From: CAXQRU01 sp964226685
GTDB lineage: Bacteria > Pseudomonadota > Gammaproteobacteria > Pseudomonadales > Cellvibrionaceae
Reading direction: 5' to 3'
Length of the DNA: 16,134 nucleotides
Assembly (NCBI GenBank): GCA_964226685.1
Contig: CAXQRU010000067.1
Location: 1-16,134, forward strand
Positions 6,003-13,694 of the stretch are shown in pieces (within the stretch, counting starts at the first letter, position 1; each line of letters starts with the position of its first letter). The translations under genes and the position numbers were made by a program. The notes under the pieces are model-generated. The model ran no database searches. It was given only the letters and a program-made list of their open reading frames with translations, and was not told where the DNA came from.

Positions 6003-7307
6003 TCAATAGGCGGTTTCCTTGTCACTTGTTGAGCGTTTGGTTTTGCCTGCTTTTTTTGCCGGTCGTTGTGCCGCTCTCTCGGCTTCAATGCGCTTCAGTA
6101 ATTGTGAGGCCGGTTCATCGTTAGGGTCTTGCGGCACCAACTCCCCTCGAAAGGCCTTGGCCAATAACGACTGGGTTAAACGATCCGTTCGTTTTTTGGC
6201 GGCCAGGTATTGCTGTTCGATGGTATCAGCCAAGGCGAAGAGCGATTCGACGCGGCGGACGATTTCGGTTTGTTCTTTGATGGGAGGCAAAGAGATACGA
6301 AGGCCTTTAACTGATGATTGGTTAATCGTATTCTGCCCTGCGCTTGTAGATAGGCTAGCTTTTAAGTATCTCCGCCCATCTGACTCATTTGCCACAAAGG
6401 TTAGATATGTAGGAAGTATTTGTTCCTTTAGCCGTAAGCGTATAAAGTGATCACAAAATCCTTCTATATCATTTTGAGTATTGTATCGTACAAAACGTCC
6501 TGCTAGCTCAACGCTACCATTTACACGAATCACTAAAATATCCCCGTCATTGAGTGAATATTTTTCTAGCTCCTTATCATTCAATTTTATTTTTCGCTCG
6601 TTGCCAAATACTCTTTTGGCCCCTTTGAAGTCCGCTAATCGTAGGATGGTCGTTTCGATGCCGCTTTTACCGTTTCTTTTAGACAAGCCATTTACTGATG
6701 AGCTGATTAACTCTTCCAAAAATACTTGTTTCCAATTTTCATTGTCTTGACTCCTCCACTCATTAGTCAACGCCCCACTCGTCGCCGCAGCCAATACCGA
6801 TTGACGAAAGCGTTTGAGTAGGGTGGGGATTTTGTCTAGGTGTGCTTGGGCGGCATTGACGTTGGCCAATAGGCTGTCGAGTTTATTGGCGATGCGGATT
6901 TGTTCGTTCTGTGGTGGAAGCAATACATTTAGATTTTGAAGACCTTCTTTTGTTATTTGTGGTTGTGCAGAGCCAGAGATTATTTCTTTAAAGTCAACTG
7001 ATCTCAAATAGTAGTAGAGATAATCTATATTGATTTCCCCATACAGCGAATCCAAGGCCATAGCATTACCGTTTATATATGACTTTGGTAGTGATTTATG
7101 AATGTTGCCACATGAGGCGCCTCGGCATGTGATCATAATTGTAGGCTTTTCATGAGTAAAACATGAGTACCTTCCTATAATTCCGTTTGCACCATAAACC
7201 GTGAAACCTTCAGGTAATAAGTCTTTTTTGGAAATTGTTTTCCATTGTTTTGGTTGTGAAATATTAAATAAAGAGATTAAACACCACCCCTTCGGCAACT
7301 CACTCAC
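6003..7307 (-). CDS. hsdS: Type I restriction-modification specificity subunit HsdS
   Basis: HsdS sets the DNA target of the methylase and restriction complexes. The 434 residues show the classical two-half layout. A first target recognition domain (about 1-130) is followed by the central conserved helix region 130-185 with LPPQNEQIRIANKLDSLLANV and KIPTLLKRFRQSVLAAATSG. A second recognition domain (about 190-340) is followed by the distal conserved region 340-410 with LPPIKEQTEIVRRVESLFALAD and LTQSLLAKAFRGELVPQD. The basic tail (KKAGKTKR) is common in this subfamily. It starts at GTG 7307, overlapping the hsdM stop by 4 bases (GTGA), so it is translationally coupled. Both recognition domains look more AT-rich than the conserved parts, as expected for exchanged domains. 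The target sequence cannot be predicted from here. Confidence 0.95.
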   Translation of the reverse strand: MSELPKGWCLISLFNISQPKQWKTISKKDLLPEGFTVYGANGIIGRYSCFTHEKPTIMITCRGASCGNIHKSLPKSYINGNAMALDSLYGEINIDYLYYYLRSVDFKEIISGSAQPQITKEGLQNLNVLLPPQNEQIRIANKLDSLLANVNAAQAHLDKIPTLLKRFRQSVLAAATSGALTNEWRSQDNENWKQVFLEELISSSVNGLSKRNGKSGIETTILRLADFKGAKRVFGNERKIKLNDKELEKYSLNDGDILVIRVNGSVELAGRFVRYNTQNDIEGFCDHFIRLRLKEQILPTYLTFVANESDGRRYLKASLSTSAGQNTINQSSVKGLRISLPPIKEQTEIVRRVESLFALADTIEQQYLAAKKRTDRLTQSLLAKAFRGELVPQDPNDEPASQLLKRIEAERAAQRPAKKAGKTKRSTSDKETAY

Positions 7308-8815
7308 ACCACCACCTCATCACTGCCTTCTTCCTCCGCACCCAATTCCACCAATGCCGCTTGCAATGCCTGCATGGCACCGGCCATTTCTTCTAAGGCT
7401 TCATGAATTAATATATCCGGTTCGGGTAGCTTGGTGCTGTCTTCTAGGCTGTCGTCGCGGATCCAGTTAAGGTCTAGGGAGTCGTCTTTGGCTCGGATGT
7501 CTTCACGAGAAAAGCAGCGTAGCCGGCAGGTATCGACATCGCCAATATCACTACCATCTTGGTGTTTTTGCACAAAGGCTTCACGGGCGGCTTGGTTGAC
7601 TTGGGTTAAGTCGTGGCCTACGGCTTCAAAAAATTCGTCAAAGTATTGGTTGGTAAAAGGGGTGCGTTTGCCAAATTGGGGCATGTTCGCGCGCATATCG
7701 TAAACCCAAACCTGTTGGGTATTGCCTTGATCTTGGTTTTCGTCTTTGGGTTTGGAGAAAAATAGTACATTGGTTTTCACCCCGGCAGCATAAAAAATAC
7801 CAGTAGGCAAACGCAAAATGGTGTGCAGGTTACACTTGTCCATTAAATCTTGGCGAATGGTTTTGCCGGTGCCACTTTCAAAGAGCACATTATCGGGCAG
7901 TACTACGGCGGCACGCCCACCGGGTTTGAGCATCACATGATAGATTAGGTGTAAAAAGGCCAGTTGTTTATTGCTGGTGTAGTGCACGAGATCATCGCGT
8001 GTGGGTATGCCGCCGCCTTGCTTAGTGCCAAAGGGTGGGTTGGCTAAAATCAAGCTGGCTTTGGGGAGATCTTTGCCTTCATTGCTGAGGGTGTCGCCAT
8101 ATAAAATACCCGCGTTTTGGTCGCTCACAGCGAGGTCGTGCAGCATCAGGTTCATCATGGCGAGGCGGCGGGTATCGGGTACGAATTCCATGCCATAAAA
8201 GGTGTTGTGTTGGTAGCGGTAGTAGCTGTGTTCATCCAGGGCGGCGATGTTGTTCTGCTCTTTAATATAGTGATGGGCACTAATTAAAAAGCCACCGGTG
8301 CCTGCGGTGGGGTCGACGATGACATCGTCTAGGCTGGGCTTCATTAGCTCGACCATGGCATTAATTAAGACTCGCGGTGTAAAGTACTGCCCCGCGCCAG
8401 ACTTTTTCTCGGTGGCATTAATTTCTAATAGCCCTTCGTACATATCGCCCAGACCTTCTTGCTTGGCTTCGTACCAATCGAGTTTGTCGATCTCTGTCAC
8501 CAGTTTGTTTAAGGTGGCGGGCTTGCGGATAACGGTGTTGGCGTTGTTGTAAATGGCTTGGGTAATCACAGAGCCGTGGCTGCCGAGATCCACTAGCATT
8601 TTTTTGTAGTGCTCTAGCCGGGTAGCGGAGTTTAGCGATTCGAGGTCGCGCCAGCGACAGCCCTCAGGAATTAGTTGGTCTTGCCCGGTTTCTTCGACCA
8701 TCTTTAAAAAAACCAGAAAGGTGAGCTCATTGATGTATTCGTGATAGGTGACGCCATCGTCTCGCAATAGGTTACAAAGGTTCCAGAGTTTGGCAACTAG
8801 GTCTTGGGTGCTCAT
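7304..8815 (-). CDS. hsdM: Type I restriction-modification methylase HsdM
   Basis: HsdM is an adenine N6-methyltransferase of the gamma class. It works as M2S with HsdS and methylates host DNA. The 503 residues contain the N-terminal HsdM helical domain (about 5-125) and QYFTPR (143-148). The S-adenosylmethionine motif is VDPTAGTGGFL (167-177), and the catalytic motif NPPFG is at 259-263. All the key residues are present, so it should be active. The start is ATG 8815, 10 bases after the upstream gene's stop, with only a weak ribosome binding sequence, so it probably depends on translation of its neighbour. The length is normal for the family. Confidence 0.96.
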   Translation of the reverse strand: MSTQDLVAKLWNLCNLLRDDGVTYHEYINELTFLVFLKMVEETGQDQLIPEGCRWRDLESLNSATRLEHYKKMLVDLGSHGSVITQAIYNNANTVIRKPATLNKLVTEIDKLDWYEAKQEGLGDMYEGLLEINATEKKSGAGQYFTPRVLINAMVELMKPSLDDVIVDPTAGTGGFLISAHHYIKEQNNIAALDEHSYYRYQHNTFYGMEFVPDTRRLAMMNLMLHDLAVSDQNAGILYGDTLSNEGKDLPKASLILANPPFGTKQGGGIPTRDDLVHYTSNKQLAFLHLIYHVMLKPGGRAAVVLPDNVLFESGTGKTIRQDLMDKCNLHTILRLPTGIFYAAGVKTNVLFFSKPKDENQDQGNTQQVWVYDMRANMPQFGKRTPFTNQYFDEFFEAVGHDLTQVNQAAREAFVQKHQDGSDIGDVDTCRLRCFSREDIRAKDDSLDLNWIRDDSLEDSTKLPEPDILIHEALEEMAGAMQALQAALVELGAEEEGSDEVVV

Positions 8816-8825
8816 GGGTTACTCG

Positions 8826-10169
8826 TTATTTAGAGGTTGGTTTGGTTGGCATCACTTGCCAGTGGCCACCGCGAGGCGAGCCAATGCGTTGAATCAGCCC
8901 GTTTTGTTTCATTTGGTCTAGGTGGTATTTGACTCCGTCTTCGGTAATATCGCCTAGCATGTTAGCAATGTCGGTACGGCTGGCTTTGGGGTTGTTGGCC
9001 AGTATCGCCAGAATTTTCTGGGTAGTGTTCTGGGTAGTGTTCTGGGTAGTTGTTTCAGCTTCCTTACTAACGGTTACTAATAAACCGCCGGTAATTTGCT
9101 CAAATACGGGTTTCGCAAGGCGCTGCTGTTGGCAGGCTTGAATGACTTTATCGATGCCACGGCCCCAGTTGTCAATATAGCCTGCTTTGTAGCAGGCTTG
9201 GGCAATCAGAGGGTTGCGAGGGAACGAGGCGTGTAGTTGAGTTAAGGATTCAACACTGAGTTCTTCGGGTAGCTTGCCGCTGTTCCAAATGCATAGGCGA
9301 TCATCGTGCACGCGAATTTGAGTCATGGCGCCGGTATAGTCGCGATGCACTAGCGCATTGAGTAACAGCTCGCGCAGGGCTTCTTTGGGGTATTCCAAGG
9401 TTTCAACGCGCTGAATGCCTTCAAAATGAATGGGCTTGACCAGAAATTTGCGTTCCAATTGCTCAATGACATCGAGCAATAAAAAAATCAAGTTGCCTTC
9501 GGATTCTTCTTGGTAGCGTAGATCGACTAGATCCTCACCAAAACGGCCGATTTTGACAAACAGGTTGGGGTAAAAACGCCCCGGGTCTTTACCAAACAAG
9601 ACAATAGCCGCGCGTTTGAGTTGTTCGCCTTCGCTTAAGCGCAATTTCAATAATAGCTCAGCGGTGGATAAAGCCTCGGGGTTAGGTAGTCGCCCTGCGC
9701 GTGAAGCATCTTGTTTAAATTGTTCGATGGCGGCATCGTCGATATCGCTCAGGGTTGCCGTCGGCTCAATCACATCATCCCAGCTTTTGCCCATGCTTTT
9801 TAAGAGAAATTCGTTGAGTGCTTGCCCTTTTAATTCCGTCTTGGTACTGCCGCTGCGATAGTAGTAATGCCCGCGATAGGAGATAGGAACACTGTATTTG
9901 GGCGTGATGATTTCGATTAAGGTTTTCCCCTTTTCAACCAAGGTATTGACGCTACACATCACTCCCAATTGCTGGTGGATTTTATTGGGGATGTCTTCCA
10001 GTAATTTTTGAGGGCGTTCAACGCCTATGGGGTCGCCATTATCGGATTTGCCAATGATTAAGGTACCACCGTGTGCGTTGGCAAAACCGCAAATCCATTC
10101 CAGATATTTATCATGCCAGGATTGCTTCCACTCAGTGACTTGGTTTTCCTGGTTCACGGATGTTCCCAT
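8826..10169 (-). CDS. AlbA_2 (Schlafen-like) / ATPase-like / winged-helix protein in the hsd operon
   Basis: The 447 residues have three parts. An AlbA_2 domain (about 7-125) has VTEWKQSWHDKYLEWICGFANAHGGTLIIGKSDNG. A HATPase_c_4-like region (about 260-350) has ELLLNALVHRDY, IWNSG, RNPLIA and NWGRGIDKV. A C-terminal winged helix (about 385-440) has SRTDIANMLGDITEDGVKYHLDQMKQNG. The last two are joined by a TTQN repeat linker. Such proteins are often annotated as transcriptional regulators or RecG-like. The AlbA_2 fold is shared with Schlafen RNases, so a nuclease role is an alternative. Glu8 and Glu13 are five apart, as in the Schlafen catalytic pair (from memory). The start is uncertain. ATG 10169 overlaps hsdR by 16 bases without a ribosome site. 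GTG 10157 has GGGA upstream and a 4-base GTGA overlap, and would give 443 residues. Confidence 0.88.
   Translation of the reverse strand: MGTSVNQENQVTEWKQSWHDKYLEWICGFANAHGGTLIIGKSDNGDPIGVERPQKLLEDIPNKIHQQLGVMCSVNTLVEKGKTLIEIITPKYSVPISYRGHYYYRSGSTKTELKGQALNEFLLKSMGKSWDDVIEPTATLSDIDDAAIEQFKQDASRAGRLPNPEALSTAELLLKLRLSEGEQLKRAAIVLFGKDPGRFYPNLFVKIGRFGEDLVDLRYQEESEGNLIFLLLDVIEQLERKFLVKPIHFEGIQRVETLEYPKEALRELLLNALVHRDYTGAMTQIRVHDDRLCIWNSGKLPEELSVESLTQLHASFPRNPLIAQACYKAGYIDNWGRGIDKVIQACQQQRLAKPVFEQITGGLLVTVSKEAETTTQNTTQNTTQKILAILANNPKASRTDIANMLGDITEDGVKYHLDQMKQNGLIQRIGSPRGGHWQVMPTKPTSK
9018..9053 (-). repeat. Three 12-bp tandem repeats encoding TTQN units
   Basis: The unit CTGGGTAGTGTT (plus strand) occurs at 9018-9029 and 9030-9041, and imperfectly at 9042-9053 (10 of 12 bases the same). 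On the coding strand it gives TTQNTTQNTTQ, between the ATPase-like region and the winged helix. As the unit is four codons, gain or loss would change linker length without a frameshift. Confidence 0.85.
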
Positions 10170-12310
10170 AGTTGTTGATTAAAGGTGTCCAATATCTCGG
10201 TAATGGGTTGATCAAACAGTTTATTGGCGCGCTTGATGCCGCCTTGGTGCTGAAAAATACCTTGGTTGAGAGCCGGTTCGTCGACAATGGTGGTGGCTTT
10301 CATTTGCTCAGCAATCAGCTCCAGCCATTGCCGTTGAGGCGTTTTCCAGGGCTGGCTATTTAACACGTGTTCGAGTGCCTTGTCCACTCGTACTTCCCAC
10401 GGAATGAGTGCTTCACCCAGAGCCGCTTGGCGAATAAAGCCAATGATGCGCGCGGTAATATCCTCTTGTTTGACTTCTTTCCAGGCCGTTTGTAGGTCTT
10501 TTTCACGAAAATGGTTGCGATCTAGTTCGACAGCGAGCGCTTTTAAATCCTGGCGTGTTAAGGCCCAGGGTTTTTTGATGATCGTTTGTATCGCCGTTAG
10601 GCGATTACTGTTAGCGTTCACAAACTGATTGAAGGCATTGAGGTAATCTTCTGGTTTTTGGCCATCGCCGTAGCCGGTGGTGGTATGTGTCACCACATCT
10701 TCACCATCGTGGTAGACCACGGGCGTTTTAAAGCTGCCAGAGAGCATTTTTTGGTCGAGCAATTGTCCAAGGCCTGGGTGTTCACCAAACCACTGGGTGA
10801 CTTGCTCTAAGGGCATATTTTTTAGAGCCTTAGCCAATTCGCTGGGCGTTTGACCGGCCAGTATTGTAAATTGTTCGGCTTGCTGATCACTTAAATAGTT
10901 CTTTTTAACTTGTAGTTTGGCAATGAATTGTTTCCTGGCAAGGTCTTGCAAATCAGGTGCGCTGACTTGCTGCATTTCGGCTTCTAGTTCACCAAATGAA
11001 ATATCGACTTTGGTCACCACGGGTTTCATGGTGTTGACCTTTTCGAGCTGCTTGTAAATATCGACCGCGTCATAAATGCGGAAAGGCCCTTTGCCAATTT
11101 CTGGGCATAGGCGTGTTGCCCGGCCTAACATTTGTTCAAATAAAATGCGGCTATTAACGCGCCTGAGAAAGACCAAATTGCAAATTTTGGGTACATCGAT
11201 ACCGGTGGTGAGCAGATCGACGGTCACGGCAATATTGGGTAGTCGGTCATTTTTAAAGTGACGAATGTGGGTAAGGGGTTTGTCAATGGAGCCGGTAATT
11301 TTTTGTACGGCATTGTCGATCACTTCACCGTGGTATTGCTCAATCGCCTCTTTAAAGGCTTCGACAACTTGGTCGGCGTGTTTGTCGGTAACGCAAAACA
11401 CTAGGGTTTTTGCCGGCGAATAAGGGTCGATAGCATCATTCTCAATCAGCCATTTGGTGACGACCTTGGTGAACTCTGGGGCAACGACTTTACGGTTAAA
11501 ATCGGAGACATCAAAATTTAGCTCATCGGGAGTGTTGTAGCTTGTGAGGCCACTATTGGTATCGTAAACCTGGACAGTTTCATTCGCTTGGTAACGAATC
11601 CCTTCTTCTGCCAATTTAGTATGAAGACGTATGGGCGGTAGGTGATCATTTAGATGACCATCGAGCACCGCTTCGGGGTAACTGTAGGTGAAAGCAGGTG
11701 GCCCAAATATTTCGGTGGTGTGTAACGCGGGGGTGGCGGTTAAGCCAATTTTAAAAGCATCAAAGTATTCAATAACGCTACGGTATTTGGATTGATAGTC
11801 CTTTTGGTCGCGAAAAAGAATTTCGGTGTCACTCAGTTCTTGGTCCAACAAATAACCTCGGTGGCACTCATCCACTACGATACAGTCGTACTGGCCAACG
11901 CCAGGGCGCCGGTCATTATCCCCTGGGTAGAGAATGCGCTTCACTAAGCCTTGAACAGTAGCAACATGCACCTTAGTCGCTTCCTCTGGTGTTGGTTTTA
12001 CGGGTTTATTTTGCTCCATGCCCATTACTTCAAAAGTATCGGCAAAGGTGTTGAGGTCTTCAAGGCGGACTTCACCAAAATCATCCGTCGCTTGCACACC
12101 TAGGGCGGAACGATCCACTAAAAACAGGATGCGGCGAAAGCGTTCGGTTTTAAGGAGGCGGTAGACCATGGCAATCGCAGTTTTGGTCTTGCCGGTGCCA
12201 GTGGCCATGGCGATCAAAGCGTTGTCTTTACCGTCTTTGATGTGTTGCTCAACCGCTTTGATGGCGCTGATTTGATAGTCGCGCAAGCGTAGGTGATAAT
12301 CAAAACCCAT
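10154..12310 (-). CDS. hsdR: HsdR motor and C-terminal part (separated by an in-frame stop)
   Basis: This part carries the SF2 translocase of a type I restriction enzyme. It shows LRLRDYQISAIKAVE (8-21), Walker A ATGTGKT (36-42), Walker B VVDECH (145-150), motif III LTATP (190-194), a VTVDLLTTGIDVP block (362-373) and motif VI QMLGRATR (393-400). A helical C-terminal region, normally contacting HsdM/HsdS, fills the rest to 718. It has no nuclease motif. The missing front half is the next gene upstream, in the same frame and separated by one TAA. Homology continues between them, so the ATG at 12310 is an internal Met of the ancestral gene. GGA lies 5 bases before it, so reinitiation is possible but not assured. 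The combined length of about 1130 residues is normal for an intact HsdR. Confidence 0.92.
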   Translation of the reverse strand: MGFDYHLRLRDYQISAIKAVEQHIKDGKDNALIAMATGTGKTKTAIAMVYRLLKTERFRRILFLVDRSALGVQATDDFGEVRLEDLNTFADTFEVMGMEQNKPVKPTPEEATKVHVATVQGLVKRILYPGDNDRRPGVGQYDCIVVDECHRGYLLDQELSDTEILFRDQKDYQSKYRSVIEYFDAFKIGLTATPALHTTEIFGPPAFTYSYPEAVLDGHLNDHLPPIRLHTKLAEEGIRYQANETVQVYDTNSGLTSYNTPDELNFDVSDFNRKVVAPEFTKVVTKWLIENDAIDPYSPAKTLVFCVTDKHADQVVEAFKEAIEQYHGEVIDNAVQKITGSIDKPLTHIRHFKNDRLPNIAVTVDLLTTGIDVPKICNLVFLRRVNSRILFEQMLGRATRLCPEIGKGPFRIYDAVDIYKQLEKVNTMKPVVTKVDISFGELEAEMQQVSAPDLQDLARKQFIAKLQVKKNYLSDQQAEQFTILAGQTPSELAKALKNMPLEQVTQWFGEHPGLGQLLDQKMLSGSFKTPVVYHDGEDVVTHTTTGYGDGQKPEDYLNAFNQFVNANSNRLTAIQTIIKKPWALTRQDLKALAVELDRNHFREKDLQTAWKEVKQEDITARIIGFIRQAALGEALIPWEVRVDKALEHVLNSQPWKTPQRQWLELIAEQMKATTIVDEPALNQGIFQHQGGIKRANKLFDQPITEILDTFNQQLWEHP

Positions 12311-12343
12311 GGCATCCAGTTCTCGTTCGGCCTGCTGAGGGGT

Positions 12344-12346
12344 TTA
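12344..12346 (-). other. In-frame TAA splitting hsdR
   Basis: On the minus strand the codons run GCC TAC TTA AGA TAA ACC CCT CAG. The upstream part ends KAYLR-stop. The following 11 codons (TPQQAERELDA) lead directly into MGFDYHLRLRDYQ without a frame change. Intact relatives typically carry about 20 residues between a GWY.PE motif and the LRDYQ motif, so this is best read as a nonsense mutation. Confidence 0.85.
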
Positions 12347-13555
12347 TCTTAAGTAGGCTTTAATTTCTTCAGGTTTGTACCAGCCTTTTAAGGCGCGACG
12401 CCGGTTGCTGTTATCCCGCACATCCAAAAACCAAATGCCGCTTTCTTGTTCTAGCTGCTTTAAATAGGGCCTACCATTGGTGGCTAGTGTTAACGGCACT
12501 TTGAACTCACCATAGTGAGTGTCGATGGTGCAGGCATCTTTCTTTAGGAAGCCTTTAGAGTAACGCTTGGCTTGGTCAATAGCACTATAGATATTACGAG
12601 ACTTTTTTTTGGCTTCAATAACCGCGACTGGGGTTAAACCCATAAACAGCACATAGTCCGCTGGGCCCGAGGCTGTGGGCCACTCGGCAATGGCGCGATT
12701 GGTGTTAGCAATGGGGCGTGCGCCTTTGGCATAGCACAGATTTTCAGTGTCTGCTTCCCAGCCGGCTTCAATGAGTTGCTCGTCAATGAGTATCCGTGTC
12801 TCGTCCTCGTTGAGAGGTAACCGAGTTTTTTCAATTTGGCGGATCTGCTGGGCTTGTTGCTTTTGTTCCAGTTGAGCAAAAAGCTGTTGATGCGCGAGGT
12901 TGGCTGCGTCCATTTTGGCTTTATAGGCAGAGAGCTCTTGCTCATTCTCTGCCGCCACTTGCTCCCACACTTGGCTTTCTGCCGTCATCTCATCGGCTCG
13001 CTGTTTTTCAGCCTTGGCTTTTTGTGCCTCTATTTGTTGAAGCTCCTCTGCGTGGGCTAAGCGATCCTCGGCGGATCGATGTTGCTTTTGTAACTCCAAG
13101 AAGGCTTCTTCTAGTTGTCGAACCTTTTCAGAGGGATCTTTCGGCTTGATAAATGCCTGTAATTTAAAGCCTTTGGCTTTGGTACCGCCAAAGTTGATAT
13201 GGAACCAAGCACTCAGAGCATGCCCCACTTGCAGTGACTTTAGGGCGTCTCGGTGAGAGGATGAAGTGATGTCATGTGCGGCGGGATTACCCAGTTTTCG
13301 TAGTGTGTGAAAAGCATCTTTAATCTGGCGGTCAAGTCTGAGCGTGTAATCCAACTCTTTGAGAAGGTCATATTGGGTGACTTCAGGGCCGGCATTTAAG
13401 CCTAATCGGGCGGCTAGTGTTTTGGCGAATGCTTCACCCAATTGGCGCATTTTGATAAGAGTGGTGTTCGGGTCTGGTACAAAACAAGCCTCTGCGGTTT
13501 GTGCTAAGCGCAGAAGTAACTCATCGTGATGTTTTAAAAATTCAAAATTGCTCAT
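12344..13555 (-). CDS. hsdR: HsdR N-terminal part: DUF4145, coiled coil and nuclease domain
   Basis: This 403-residue product is the front third of a type I restriction endonuclease subunit. Residues 1-120 resemble DUF4145 (DPNTTLIKMRQLGEAFAKTL, then LRKLGNPAAHD). Residues 140-245 form a long Glu/Gln/Lys-rich coiled coil. Residues 245-390 are the HSDR_N nuclease with D300, E314-x-K316 (AVIEAKKK) and Q328xxxY332, a complete PD-(D/E)xK set. The end, RRALKGWYKPEEIKAYLR, is the normal linker to the motor domain, but a TAA cuts it there. The start is ATG 13555. GGAGG lies 14 bases upstream, further than ideal, with a weaker GAG at about 6. It is the first gene of the restriction operon, and cleavage would require association with the separately made motor. 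Confidence 0.9.
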   Translation of the reverse strand: MSNFEFLKHHDELLLRLAQTAEACFVPDPNTTLIKMRQLGEAFAKTLAARLGLNAGPEVTQYDLLKELDYTLRLDRQIKDAFHTLRKLGNPAAHDITSSSHRDALKSLQVGHALSAWFHINFGGTKAKGFKLQAFIKPKDPSEKVRQLEEAFLELQKQHRSAEDRLAHAEELQQIEAQKAKAEKQRADEMTAESQVWEQVAAENEQELSAYKAKMDAANLAHQQLFAQLEQKQQAQQIRQIEKTRLPLNEDETRILIDEQLIEAGWEADTENLCYAKGARPIANTNRAIAEWPTASGPADYVLFMGLTPVAVIEAKKKSRNIYSAIDQAKRYSKGFLKKDACTIDTHYGEFKVPLTLATNGRPYLKQLEQESGIWFLDVRDNSNRRRALKGWYKPEEIKAYLR

Positions 13556-13601
13556 ACTTCTCGCCTAAACCTCCTATCTGCCTGTGGGATCTTACAGGGT
13601 T

Positions 13602-13636
13602 TGGATTGGGTAATCCAGGCTCGGATGGTGTATCCG
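13602..13636. promoter_or_regulatory. Two tandem GGAT/ATCC dyads in the hsdR-rimO divergent region
   Basis: TGGATT-GGGT-AATCCA (13602-13617) and CGGAT-GGTGT-ATCCG (13622-13636) are two similar perfect dyads about 20 bases apart, roughly two helix turns. They lie upstream of both divergent genes. On the minus strand the first overlaps the -35/spacer position of a weak possible hsdR -10 box (TAAGAT). They could be tandem operator sites or small leader hairpins. Confidence 0.4.
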
Positions 13637-13637
13637 C

Positions 13638-13666
13638 TTGCTTCGCTCCAGCGCCCACGATAGACT
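13638..13666 (+). promoter_or_regulatory. Possible rimO promoter
   Basis: TTGCTT (13638-13643) and TAGACT (13661-13666) are spaced 17 bases apart, matching the sigma-70 consensus at 3 and 4 of 6 positions. Transcription would begin near 13673, about 22 bases before the rimO ATG. The match is modest and no better candidate was seen in the intergenic region. Confidence 0.3.
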
Positions 13667-13694
13667 AAACCACCCTAGAAAGTGATAGTAATTT

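Noticed and set aside
9018..9053. Tandem repeat considered as a CRISPR or an operator array
   Set aside because: Units are 12 bp with no spacers and lie in frame within a coding region, encoding a TTQN linker.
12634..12945. Minus-strand ORF of 103 codons inside hsdR, considered as evidence of a frameshift
   Set aside because: The main frame carries the nuclease residues and coiled coil without interruption; the alternative frame has no recognisable motif.
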